64,000 nt of DNA from Chromera velia. Taxonomy: Eukaryota; Sar; Chromeraceae. How positions within the stretch are numbered: the stretch's first letter is position 1; every line of letters starts with the position of its first letter. The position numbers were made by a program, and so were the translations under genes. Where the stretch lies: the NCBI GenBank assembly GCA_018398765.1, contig JAHBMJ010005499.1:1-64000 (forward strand), in the 5' to 3' direction. Under the pieces are notes generated by a model. The model did no database searches. It was not told where the DNA came from and worked only from the letters and a program-made list of their open reading frames with translations. This document shows positions 1-11,044 of the stretch, piece after piece.

Positions 1-512
1 ATCTTCAATTAAGTATCCAATTTTTAAGATGTCCACTCTCTAGAAGACGACATGTTGTCATATAGCAATGCATTCACATAAAGCACAGAAAGGGTGTGCC
101 AGACGTATACTGTTACTTGTTTTCCTTACCTATTGTATTCGCTCGACAGGATCTAGACCGCCCGCCCTGCATTACACACAGGCAGGGTCTCTGCTGCTGA
201 GCTGTTTCATATAAAGATCTATAAATGTTCCAGCTTCACGGTCAAAGCAGGTGTGTGGAAGCTTGACTAAGAGATGAATGCATGTATAGACGGAGGGGTC
301 AACACGCTCACAGAATTCTACTGTGTGCAGCCCCGGAAAGCACCTGTGCATACGAATTTGTATTGGATGACTCTTCATGATTCGGATTGCCTAATGGTGC
401 GTGCGCTTTGCGCGCGAAACGTATGCAATTAATTAATGTACGTATATATGAAGGATCGAAGTGTATACACGCCTAAAGCAGTGTTAAAAGCACCTTTGCT
501 CCCGGGAGTGGC
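1..512. other. Intergenic, no feature seen
   Basis: I see no convincing coding sequence, RNA gene or repeat here. It lies upstream of the first plus-strand gene and may hold its promoter, but no motif is clear. Confidence 0.4.
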
Positions 513-3500
513 ATGTCGAAGGCTTTCCAACTATGCGTGGAGGAATTGAAGTGCACGCAGTTCGCCCGAGACAACAAAGCCGACGAGCATCTACCCTTCT
601 CCACTGTCTTTGTATGTCCTTGTCAGATCAACCTCTCAGAGTTCAGAGGAACAGTTCAAGTCAAAAGTCCTCTATACTAAAGCAATGGTTTCCGTGAAAA
701 GGATCCTGAACCAGCTGTCTGGCGACACCTTCGAAGACTTGGTACGTTCCCTGTGTCATCTGGTGTATGCTTGCTTGGTTCCTCTTGTATGATACAGCAG
801 AATTCGAAAACGTTTACCGTTTCTAGGGTATATCACTTAAAAAAAAATATAATAAAATATAATCTGTACCCCCCCCCTAAACAAAGATAGAGAAGATGCA
901 TACTCTTAAAAGTGTGTTTAATATGGTTCTAAGCCCAATAAAACCTTATACACAATACAAACTGGGTGATTGTTTGCTCTTATCATGAAGTTATAGAGGT
1001 TTAAAGTCATTTCGCTACTGTAGGTTCTAAAAAGAAAAAAGCCTAGGTTCAGTAACTTTTTTCGGAACCTAAGAGAACCTTATAGAACCTTATATAACTT
1101 TACTTCTACTGAGTTCTAATGCTTAAAAACGTTTTTTAATGTTTGAGTTTCTTATATAAACGATGGTTTTCTTCATTTACTTCATTTTTAAAGCTAGTTT
1201 GAAAGCACATCCCCACTCTCCTCGCCATGTCTCACAGCCGGACCCCTATTTTCTATACTATAAGTGGTTTGGTTTGCTTTCAGCTCTATCTGCACAACTC
1301 CTTCCTCCAGTCTGACTTCCCTCGGAAGAAGCTCTCTCAGCTTTTCACATTGTTCAAAGAAGGATCGCTCAGCTCGCTGCAATTCTTCCTTTTGAATTCG
1401 GAGTCCACCATCGATCGAAACTGCTGAATGAATCCAAAAAAAGATACCTGAAAGGGAAAGGTCGTCTGTCTAGCTCATGGTGGAGTTTCGAAGAGTCTGA
1501 CTCAGAGGAAGGAACATTGAGGACTCAAAATCATCTCTGTTGTTCACTTTCTCATATGAAATCACTCAGGCAGAAATACCCTTGTTCTCGACAATATGGG
1601 CTACACGAGACAACCAAACACTCATCACCCATATCATTCCCTTTGTCATTTCAGGAGCGTCTACACGCGAAGCCTTGGAGGGGTAGCCCAAAAGTTCTTA
1701 GACAAAATTTGAATAAAAATATGGTGAACAATATTACACAGAACTGGATCTCATCAGAGATCATGCCGCGAAGAACGGTTTCGTGCAGATTATGGGGGGG
1801 GGAGGCGAAAGAAAAAGGAAGACGGCAGCGTGAGCAGGAAAAGAAACAGTTCGAAACTAGGTTCAGGAGCTCCCCCCTCGAACCGTCCCAACAAAGTCAA
1901 CAAAAAGAAAGAAGATCTGTCAAAACTTCCCAAGCCTGACTAGATCTGATCTCAGATTCACGACTCACTTGTCACGAGTGTGATGAAGAAGAAGAAGAAA
2001 CTAAATTTTCAAGTGAAGGATAATCTGTCGGTGATTGAGGTCACACACTACGACGCGGAGAAGGGAGATAGGTCTAGCTATGTGGGGTACATCCGAATTG
2101 AGTTGCGTTGCAACACGTGTGCAACAGCAGGAAAACAGAAGAAAGACTTCGTCGTCTGGATGGGAAAGAATGAAGTTTTTCAGTGTGTAAAGTTTGTAGA
2201 GCATTGTGAAGGTTTCCACTTTACAGATACAAAACAAACGAAAGTCAATTCAGGGAAGAACGGGGGGGCTGAGAAAAAGAAGAAGCAGAGTGGTGCCGCT
2301 GCCACTCAGACTTCACCTACAGGGGGTAGTGCTTCCAAAAGAAAGTCTGGGGGTGGAGCTGCTCCTGCAGCTGATGCTCCAAAGACTCAGTAAGGGAAGG
2401 GGGGCAAGGGAAGGGGGTAAACAATAGGCAGAAAAAGAAAAAAGAGACAGCCACCGCTGTCATTCAGCTTTGTCATCCAGGCCTCATCCTGCAGTTCTAA
2501 ACGAAAGTCCAGGCAGCGTTACGGCTCTAGGCTGCGGCTGCTGTTCACAGTTCAGGCAATGAGGGAGAGGGATGGAAGGGGGGTGATGGCTAAGGCGCGA
2601 AAGAGGACAAAAACACTGGTTGTCTCATCAGTTTACGAGCGTTCCTGGTCGGTTTGATCATATTTCTATTGAGAAAAGGCCGGTTTAAGGTGGTTTCAGC
2701 AGGCTTTGGCAGGTTCTAAGGAAAAGGTTTTCAGAAACGGACGGTTTAGGAACTTTTCTTAGAACCTTAGGTGGCAAAACGTCTATAACCTACTATAACC
2801 TACCATATCCTGACTATAAACATTCAAAACCATGTTTTTTAAGCTTTTAAGAAGTTGTTTAATCATTTTGACTCTTAGAAACTTGATTTTATTTGTTAAA
2901 AAAGAGTGTTCTTAGTCTAAAACTTTGCTAGAACTTTTATATAACCACAAGCAGTGACACACCCTAGACGTTTACGCAATGCCATCCACTCTCTAAGTCA
3001 TCTGCTATATGCATAGCTATTAATCTACATGACCTTCTGTGCATCTACGACATCTTTTTGCAGGTGCTTGCAGCTCGAAAGGCATTTAAAGACGGATCGC
3101 TCACCCCTGGGGGGCTGGCGGAGGCAGCCTTCATACGCCTTTCCAGAAGTGGGAGAGGATTCGATGCTGGGAGCGCGCTTCTGCTCTCTTTTTGTTCTTT
3201 GGTCAGCACGATCCCTAATCAAGATGCCACCCCTAGATGCCGCCCTCCCCCCTCTCCCCTTCCTTCCCCCCTTCTTCCCAGCTTCTCTTGATTGCCCTTG
3301 TCCCGGATCTCCCTCCATTTGTCAGGTACGCATGCAAGGTTCCGGTCTTCTTCGACTCCTCGATGTTTTCAGACTTTCCATATGTTCTGGGCCTCCATTC
3401 GTCTATCCCTCCATGTCCGGAGCCTCTCGCGTCTGAGACTCCTCTCCCCTTTCCCCTCCCCCTGCTCCTCCTTCTTCCCTCTTTTTCCACTCCATCGCCT

Positions 3501-4629
3501 CTCCCCCTCCCCTCTCTCCTCCTAGGGCTCGCCCCTCCCTCTCCCAGTCCTTCCCCTGCCTTCCTGTTCCATGAAATTCCCCTTTCTCCCCCTTCTTATC
3601 CCTTCCTCTGCCTCCTTCCCCTTGAGTTTTCATTCTGCCCCCCCTTCTCCCCATCCTATCCTCTTATCTAGCCTGAGGCTCCCATCTGCTCCTGTCGTCT
3701 CCTCTCCAGAGTCCCCGTCTAGACGTCTGGTTTAGGAATCAATAACATGTATTATGAGCGAATGCCTGATTTCTTTTTGTTGCCTCTGCACAATGTCGAT
3801 CATGCCTGTAGGTACAGTCTGCACTTGTGATCAACAAAGAGTACTCGACTGAAAAGGACTTCGTGTGTCATCTTAAGAAGCAGACGGAAGTTCTCTTCCT
3901 GAAGAACCCGTCTGTCGCAGGAGCTGCCATGTGGCTCCTTGAATCTGTGGCCAGGGGACCTCTCATGTGGTCCGCTCCCACAACCAATGGGACTCTCTTT
4001 GAGACTGTGCGCCGTTTTCTCGAGAACACCTGCAAAAAAGTGAAGGTCGGTCAGCACCAGAGAACAATAATGCCGTACGTGCGTTTATTTTTTCTTTAAT
4101 GGGTATGCAGACGTCGCCTGGGTATATGCATGTCTCCATTGTCTCGATTCTGCTCCTTATTTTTTATAAACCTGCCTGCAGGTCCTTCTTAACTCACAGT
4201 GTGTCGACTCAGTTGCGATGGGCGACCTGAAGGCAGCAGAGACGGCATCAGTGCTTGTCGTGCGCTTCTACCAGGAGTTTCTCAGGATAAGGGAACTGAT
4301 TCTCAAAGCAAAAATCCCGGTCGGATCCACTGCGGTCTTCAAGAATATGGATGTGTATACTCATAGGGTCCTTCAGATGGTAAAGAGGCTCAAGGGTCTC
4401 ATAGCCGCCTTCAGGGTCATGTATGACATAGACTTTGAAGTTTCTACCAATCTATTTGAAAACACTTTCGTGGACCGCCCAGGTGAGCATCGCATAGTAA
4501 AATGGGAAAGAAGAGACAACAACTTAGTCTGCATGATTCGCTGGCGCCCAGTCTGCAGAAAACATTGTTTTCATGCGCCGGTTTCATTTACTTATTGAAG
4601 ATCCAGTCTGCAAAGCTGTCTGCACGTTG

Positions 4630-4673
<44 letters not shown>

Positions 4674-5131
4674 GCATGCGTGTGTGTATGTGTGTATGTA
4701 TGTGTGCACGCGCGTGCTAGAGGTGTATGTGTGTAAGATCTATTTCTGTCCATCTCTCTGTGAACTAGCTCTATGAAGTTCATATGCTCCAATGGGTTGC
4801 TATCGGATAATTATTCCTCTGTGTGCATCTCTGTGTACATTGTAGACAGCGACTTCTACCGCCCAGCGAGGCTCGAACTTCTTCTGCAAGGTCTTGAGGA
4901 ATGGCTACATCCTAGAAAAAAGACCGAGAGAGAGATTGAGGAGCACAGGAGCTTCCATAAGAGGGAATCACAGACGGAATCGCAAATGCCAATGTGAGAA
5001 GGCCTGGAGGGAGAGAGGAAGCAAGGGTGAAAAGGAAGGAGGGAGGAAGTCTTAGGTAGGGAGGCAGAGAGAGGGGGAGAGAAGGGGGGAGGAAGGAAGG
5101 GAGGAAGGAAAGAAGAAAGAAAGCAGACTCA

Positions 5132-5166
<35 letters not shown>

Positions 5167-7118
5167 GAAGGAAGGAAGGAAGGAAGGAAGAAACGAATAG
5201 AAAGAAAGAAAAAAAGAAAGAGGGAAAGAAAGAAAGAAAAAGAAGATATAGACATCCGTCACTCTTTTGGTAGAATCAGAATTCCATGAAAGCCAGTTTG
5301 GTCTTCTACACCTCTTTTAGAGGAGTGATTGTCATTGTTCACGAGACTTTCCCGGCGCCGTCTTCTTTTTCTCCTGCTTCCATTCTGTAGGACTACGGGA
5401 GAGGGGGCATCTGTCGCCCTTCTCCATAGCGCTGTACCTCCCCACCCCCCTACCCCTCGCCGTAATACACCCCTATAAAGAAAGAAAGAAAGAAAGAAAC
5501 GAATAGAAAGAAAGAAAAAAAAAAAGAGGGAGAGAAAGAAAGAAAAGGAAGATATGGACATCCGTCACTCTTTTGGTAGAATCAGGATTCCATAAAAGCC
5601 AGTTTGGTCTTCTACACCTCTTTTAGGGGAGTGATTGTCATTGTTCACGAGACTTTCCCGGCGCCGTCCTCTTTTTCTCCTGCTTCCATTCTGTAGGACT
5701 ACGGGGGAGGGGGCGTCTGTCGCCCTTCTCCATAGCGCTGTACCTCCCTACCCCCCTACCCCTCACCGTAATACGCCCCTATAAAGAAAGAAAGAAAGAA
5801 AGAAAAAAAAAAAAGAAAGAAAGAAAGAAAGAAACGAAACGAAACGAAACAAAAAGAAAGAGGGAGGGGGAAGGGAGGGAAGAAGAAGGAAGGAGGGAAG
5901 ATGAAGGAAAAAAAGAAAGAAGGAAAGAAGGATGGATAGGAGAGAGGGAGGGAAGAAGGAAGGGAAGCAAGAAGGAGGTCCAAAAGACCATGCTATACGT
6001 AACACTATGTCTACTTGACTGAGTACAGATACTCAGGAGAGTTCTTCCTGTACGAAAGAAGGTGCTCCAACTCGTCAATCATCTCCAAGCTGCACAACAG
6101 CATCAACTCACTAGACACCGCTGCTACTCTGACTGAAGAAGAGCGGAAGCAGCGGAAGCGGTACCGGCAACTCATGGGGGGGTTTTTGGACGAGAACAGG
6201 GCAATTGGGGCTTATATAAGAGAGGGGGAACTCTTTGCCGCCATGTATCGTGCGACACCCCCTTCTCTCAGCCTCCTCCCCCTTGCGGTGAGAGAGGAAC
6301 TCCTCGAGGACAACCAGGAGCTGATGGCTCGGATTGCTGAAGAGAGGGCGACGCCCAACGAGTTCGACCTCCCCTTGTCTACTGACCCTCGCTCCGGGAT
6401 CTTTCTTTTCACTCCCCTGTCAGTTAGTCGATCCTTTGATTTGATTATGGACTGTGTCAACAAAGTTTAGCAGTCAATGTTACGCAGATGTGACGGTTAT
6501 GCATGTGTGGGACCTGCTTCAGGACTTATAGGGCACGACTGATAAATGAGTTTCAAATTCGGCTCTACAGGTGCATAGATGTACATAGATGCAGAATCTT
6601 ACTTGCACAACCGATGTCCAATTTATGATGGTCTTACAGGCTGTCTGACAGAAAGTTTGTGAAACAGATGCAACTGGAGAAGGTCTACAAAGTGAGAGCT
6701 TCATTGCAGAGACAAGTTAGTTGATAAAGATGATTCAGTTGATTTTTTTGTATCTCGTTTCTACCCCTACTCCCCTGATTCGTGATTCTCTCTCCTGTTG
6801 CTGTCTAGCTCCTCTCTGAGTTCTTCCTTTCGTTCCTTTCTTTGTCTTTTCCTTCCTCCCTTTCTCACCTTTTCCCTCTCTTCTCCATCCTCTTCCTTTG
6901 CCTTACCCCCCCTCTTCCCATGGTTCTTTTCTTGCTTTCTCACTTGCTTGGTTCCCTTCTATGTGCATCAATATGATTTGCCTGTTCTTTTCTGCATTCA
7001 ATTTGGCGCTTTCATTTTTGTTTCTTTGTTTTTGTCATCCCCTCCGCACTCCCCCTCTCTTTTCCTTTCTCTTGTTCCCTGAATCTCGTTAAGTTTTCTT
7101 TTTATTTTTGTTTTCACA

Positions 7119-7156
<38 letters not shown>

Positions 7157-8301
7157 TACACACACACATACACACACACACACACATACACACACATATA
7201 TATACACACACACATACATACACACACATACCTAGCACACATATACACACACACACACACACATACATACACACACACAGAGCGCTATCTCTTTCTTTCT
7301 GTTTCTTTGTTTTTGTTTTATCTAGGTAAAAGTAAGACTCGATCTCTCTCAATTTTTTTTCTCTTCTTGGTTTGACAATTTATGTCTCTTTTTTATCTAC
7401 ATGTGTCTCAGTCTTGGTTGCTTTGCTCCTTTTTTATACATGTGCCATTTTGTTTAGCTCCTGTGTTATGCAACTTTGAACTGCACTGAATATCGCACAA
7501 GCAATCGAGAGGGTTCAAGCTGTTAAGGCCGCCTTCCACGTCGAGAAGAAGACCTCTTCTGTGGTACACCAGGGTGCTCAGAAGAGACGAGAGCGACTGC
7601 AGACAGTGGTAGAAACAAGGAAAGCCATCTACGCAGAGGTCAGGATTTCTCTTAATTCATATCCCCAATGCTGTCACCATGAAGTTAGATGCAACAGTTC
7701 AAAGACTTTCCTGTTTTTCTTTTTCTCTGGTATTCGTTCTGTTTCTTTCTCTTCTCTATTTTTCTTTTTCCCTTTTATCTCTTCGTCATTCTTCGTCATT
7801 CCCTGTCTCCATCATTTTTTTGAATCTCGTTTTCTCCTTTTTTTGTTTGTTTGTTTGTTTTTCCTTTTCTTGGTCTCTCTTTGTTTTTGTTCATCTGTCC
7901 TTTTCTCTCTCGTCTCTTTGACTTTCCATAAGTTGGGACGCTTTAGGGCGCAGATGCAGATTAAATTTTTCTGTGCATGCAACACAGTGAGCTCAGTAGA
8001 CAATGAAGTGCATACAGGCATGGTACATCAACAACAAGAACGCCACCACCTATCTTTGTCCTTGTTCGCATTCCCGTCTTTTCTCGCTTTTGCTTTTCTT
8101 CGTCTCTTAAGCTGTAGTCTGAAATTTTTTAGCACACTAGCACAGAAAGATGCTCGTATCTTTTGGTGACCATCGAATGAGTGTCAATTCATTACAATGT
8201 CACATATGTAATTTAATTTATGTTTTGTCCTATTTTGTCTGCAGAAGCTGAAAAAAACCATGAAAGTGAAGGCGACTTGCCGCGGAAAGAATGCCCTGTG
8301 A
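513..8301 (+). CDS. Multi-exon gene of unknown function
   Basis: I do not recognise this protein. Phase-consistent exons are 513-611, 640-741, 3064 to about 3200, 3812-4039 (or 4045), 4182-4482, 4846-4890, 6037-6418, 6640-6691, about 7500-7638 and 8245-8301, ending in TGA. The start is the ATG at 513. The product is mostly helical and charged, about 450-500 residues, with no signal peptide or membrane segment seen. A stretch near residue 50 (VKRILNQLSGDTFEDL) faintly recalls the first helix of MIF4G domains, but the rest does not clearly follow that fold. The first intron, 612-639, would be only 28 nt. Intron 742-3063 holds a hAT-like element and intron 4891-6036 holds a 306-bp tandem duplication. 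The join between 6691 and about 7500 is not phase-clean, so an exon may be missing. Confidence 0.6.
612..639 (+). other. Candidate 28-nt mini-intron
   Basis: The reading frame from the ATG at 513 must shift to reach the well-supported frame that runs to 741. Removing 612-639, which begins GTATGT and ends CTCTCAG, joins the two frames in phase 0. A one-base assembly error is the alternative. Confidence 0.4.
1194..1424 (-). pseudogene. Element-borne peptide with IDGGLR motif
   Basis: On the minus strand an open frame reads SIDGGLRIQKEEL and continues with an acidic, helical stretch (ERSFFEQCEKLRELLP). A matching peptide, NIDGGLRIEDKEL, is read on the minus strand of the second element near 10080-10165. 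Conservation at protein level between two otherwise diverged copies suggests that an element-encoded protein once existed. No complete transposase can be assembled from this copy and the family is unknown to me. Confidence 0.45.
1543..1797 (+). pseudogene. Broken open frames inside hAT-like copy A
   Basis: Frame 1 reads YEITQAEIPLFSTIWATR and on through HIIPFVISGASTREALEG before stops near 1684 to 1712. It then reopens as YGEQYYTELDLIRDHAAKNG and reaches a run of glycines. The composition looks protein-coding but is interrupted, as expected for a decayed element gene. No family is recognised. Confidence 0.3.
1980..2393 (+). CDS. Element ORF, lysine-rich, possible zinc-binding protein (137 aa)
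   Basis: An uninterrupted ORF starts MMKKKKKLNF. It has a central block with CNTC at about residues 41-44, then FQC and EHCEGFHF at about residues 66-80, giving a C-x2-C then C and H spacing like a small zinc-binding fold. The tail is low-complexity and rich in Lys, Ser, Gly and Ala. It sits inside the terminal inverted repeats of element copy A, so it is probably element-encoded, perhaps a DNA-binding accessory protein or the N-terminal part of a transposase. This role is inferred from position and Cys/His spacing only. Confidence 0.45.
   Translation: MMKKKKKLNFQVKDNLSVIEVTHYDAEKGDRSSYVGYIRIELRCNTCATAGKQKKDFVVWMGKNEVFQCVKFVEHCEGFHFTDTKQTKVNSGKNGGAEKKKKQSGAAATQTSPTGGSASKRKSGGGAAPAADAPKTQ
5187..5800. 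repeat. 306-bp tandem duplication in intron
   Basis: Two units with a period of 306 bp (for example GACATCCGTC at 5251 and 5557) differ at only a few positions. Each unit is about 230 bp of unique sequence joined to a GAAA-rich purine tract. The duplication lies wholly within intron 4891-6036 of the first gene. Confidence 0.85.
7111..7280. repeat. (CA)n microsatellite
   Basis: Interrupted CA/CATA dinucleotide tract in the intron between exons at 6691 and about 7500. Confidence 0.9.
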
Positions 8302-8560
8302 GGGTTTGTGGTGTTTTCTTGCATGTGGGAGGGAAACAAGCGGAAAGAGATGGAAGGAGGGGCAGTCTTGGTGTTGCAGAGGAGGAGGGGAGGCAAAAAG
8401 TGCGGACAAAGAGATAAAGACAGTTTGTTCTTGCGTGTGTGAGCGAAACAAGTGGAATGAGATGGAAGGAGGGGCAGTCTTGGTGTTGTAAAGGGGGAGA
8501 GAAGGCATGGGGGCGGCAAAACAGACGGACAAAAAGATAGAAAAAGATCAAGGTAGAGAG
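8290..8560. repeat. 112-bp tandem duplication just after the stop codon
   Basis: The block GATGGAAGGAGGGGCAGTCT occurs at 8349 and again at 8461, with similar sequence on either side. It overlaps the stop codon region at 8301 and would form most of the 3' untranslated region of the first gene. Confidence 0.75.
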
Positions 8561-9640
8561 CTTCCACTGCGATGCTCTGTGAGAGTGAAGAGGTATGCAG
8601 GTAAGCAAAGAAGATGTCGGAATATCCATGCCTATCTTTCTCTCAGTCTGTAGTGTTTCGACTCGCCCCTTCTCTTATTTAGAGACGATGTTTCCTTTCA
8701 CAGGTCTACTGCATCACGTTGACCGTCGTACGCATGAAAAGAAATGTCGGAATTCCACGTTTCTTTTCGGCTGCGGATGGCGGCAGGCAGAAATCGCTCA
8801 CTGGGTAGTAGCCTCAGCTGGAAGAAGCGTGTGAGAGAGAAAATTCAATCGAGAAATGGTGGCCCTCATGTCGGAGTTCGAGCCTCTTACCGGAATGTTA
8901 TTGAAAATGGCAACGGAATACTTTACCAAAGTTGTCTGCAGACCCTTTCTATCTTTTTTGTAACGGTTGTCTCTAGCGTTGTCTGTGCATGTATGTGCTA
9001 AACTAGGTGACAAACTAATGTCAAACTAACGTCTGGACTAACGTTACACTTCAAATCCTACGATTTTAAAATTAGCCTGTAGATAATTCAAGTTGTAACT
9101 AGTCAGAGTCTAGGCAACTATACAGTATGGCTAGGAGTAACGATAGTAGGATGGTTACTGGGCGGCCGCTAGGCCGCTCGGGTTACCAATTTCATGGTTA
9201 CGGTAGTAGTTTTTAGTACCATGACCATGGTAGTGGTAGTATTACATATTTTTCCTAATACTAGTGATCTTTAAACCTGTTTTATCCAGTTTTATCATCA
9301 AATCTACAATCAACAAAGGCTATAGAGTAAACACTATTGTTATATCAATGTTGCTAAACTCTTAGATCAGATTCTGAGATAATAATCATAAGGTTAACAA
9401 CTAACTCAGTTCTCGGCTGAGTCGGCTCGGCCATGATGGCCGACTGAGAGGGGAGAGAGAAGAAAAGAAAAACTTCACTGCACTGCGTCTCATGACAAGA
9501 CAAGAAACCCAAAAATTACTAGACATAGTGAACAGTAGACCAGAAAGAAGTGGACCACTCAGTCTTGTTTCCCAGTTTCCCATGTACAGTGAGAAAGCAC
9601 TGATCACTGCCGAACTGCAGCCTTCGTCAATTGTCCGTCT

Positions 9641-10725
9641 CTAGGGTATGACACCTAAAAAAAAATAAATATAATTTAATTACAAACCCTAGGAGTATGT
9701 GTCACTCTGATTAATTATGACTCTAAAAAGTGGTTTTTGAAGGTTTTTAGGATAAACTGACTATTCCTATGATAACACAACTTTTTAAATTGAATCTGAT
9801 GACCTTTTATATATAGGAAAGTCGATTCGCCCTCTGAGGTTCGCAAACACTCATGGTGTCGGTTTGTAAACCTAATCCCCCAACCTGACCAAACCTGTCT
9901 AAACCTGTCTAAACCTGGTTTCAAATAGCTTTTGCATGAACACAGAGAAGATACAAAGCAAACACAACCTGGCATTTTACCAGGAAATATCAGACAAACC
10001 GATTATTCAACGAATGTAGAATAAAGTCAAAAACATAAATTTAAAGCTGCTTTCATTCTTTTATACTTCAATAAACTTATCTAGAGGTGCAATTTCCTTT
10101 TTAAACGCCCGGTCAACTTGCTCCAATTCTTTATCTTCAATTCGTAAGCCGCCATCAATGTTTAGTACAGTAGGTTTCCAAATTTTTCAATCATGTGTGC
10201 GGTTTCTACAGAGAGGCGATCAAGCAAACAAAGATCGTGCCGGGAAAGAAGAGAGGGGAAAAGGGGGCCCGGGGGGGCAGGACAAGGAGAATGTAATGGC
10301 TGCTGTGAATGCTGATGTAAGTGAGGCTGTATCCCCTTCCTAAAATGTTTATACACAGAGTGTCACAGACGTGGTCCTACCGGCAAAAATGTATAAAATA
10401 TGCTTTTAACAGATCATTCACATATAGATTTCAGAAGTTTAACTAGGTTTGGATGGGTTTGAATTAAGAGGTTTGGAAGGTTTGAGTCTGGTGTGACCAT
10501 GGTTTCCAAACCAATTCTAAACCTGACGTAGCAAATGGGTTTTAAACTCATCTAAACCTATCCTAACCTACCCTAACCTTAGCCACTCGACCCTATTTTA
10601 GCGTTTTTTAAGCTTTTGTAGCAAATTAAGCTCCAAAAATCTCTTTTAAAACATCAAAAATTTAAGTTTTTATTCAAAAACCTAACTTCAAACCTAGGGT
10701 ACCCTCACAAAGTGTCAGACCCTAG
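9641..10725. mobile_element. hAT-like DNA element copy B (1,085 bp) with 8-bp target duplication
   Basis: Terminal inverted repeats begin CTAGGGTATGACAC on the left and end with the complement of CTAGGGTCTGACAC on the right. The immediately flanking octamers, GTCCGTCT at 9633-9640 and 10726-10733, are identical. An 8-bp duplication is typical of the hAT superfamily. Inside the ends are subterminal repeats (AACCTGTCT on the left; GGTTTGG and CCTAACCT words near 10440-10590). Too short to be autonomous; it retains only an IDGGLR peptide on the minus strand. Confidence 0.75.
10070..10165 (-). pseudogene. IDGGLR peptide remnant in element copy B
   Basis: The minus strand reads IDGGLRIEDKELEQVDRAF and then KKEIAPLDKF before a stop. 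It matches the minus-strand peptide of element copy A near 1360-1424 in motif and spacing. It is a short remnant of an element gene of unknown family. Confidence 0.45.
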
Positions 10726-11044
10726 GTCCGTCTGCTCTGACAGGGGACAGAAGAGAAACGATTCTATAATTTTGACCACAAGTAAGGTTGACCTTCGTTT
10801 AAAAATTGATTTTCGAAAGTTGAAACGGATTTGAAGGAGACAGATTTTTTTTCAATCCATGCGTCACGTTTTTTTTATATCCTTTGCCGGGGTCTTGGCC
10901 CGAACTACCATAGTAGTGGTAGGGGCCCTTGGGCCCCCAAGTTACCGCCCCATGGTTACCAAAGTGACGGTAACTCACCGCCTCCCCAAGGGGCCCGGTA
11001 GTAACTCCTAACCGTACTGCATATAGGCAACTAAGGCAAGTCTA

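Larger units (their letters stand above)
823..2967. mobile_element. hAT-like DNA transposon copy A (2.1 kb)
   Basis: The ends are imperfect terminal inverted repeats: CTAGGGTATATCACT on the left and the complement of CTAGGGTGTGTCACT on the right. The same terminus occurs on the smaller copy at 9641-10725, which has an 8-bp target duplication. Here the octamer ACGTTTAC abuts the right end and appears 5 bp outside the left end, so the duplication is imperfect. Subterminal DNA at about 1025-1110 and 2690-2830 is rich in short repeats such as AGAACCTTA, a layout known in hAT elements, where the transposase binds subterminal repeats. It lies in an intron of the host gene. It carries a plus-strand ORF at 1980-2393 and minus-strand coding remains at 1194-1424. 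Confidence 0.6.
9105..11040. repeat. Imperfect inverted repeat flanking the small hAT-like element
   Basis: Left arm about 9105-9250 and right arm about 10895-11040 are inverted and diverged copies. ATACAGTATGGCTAGGAGTA on the left matches the complement of the right arm near 11000-11025. Both arms are themselves rich in short GC palindromes and GGTTACC words. This looks like an older foldback-type element into which the 9641-10725 element inserted. Confidence 0.5.

Noticed and set aside
640-741. MIF4G/eIF4G domain in the first gene
   Set aside because: One helix-like stretch is suggestive, but following exons do not show the repeated HEAT pattern or other landmarks.
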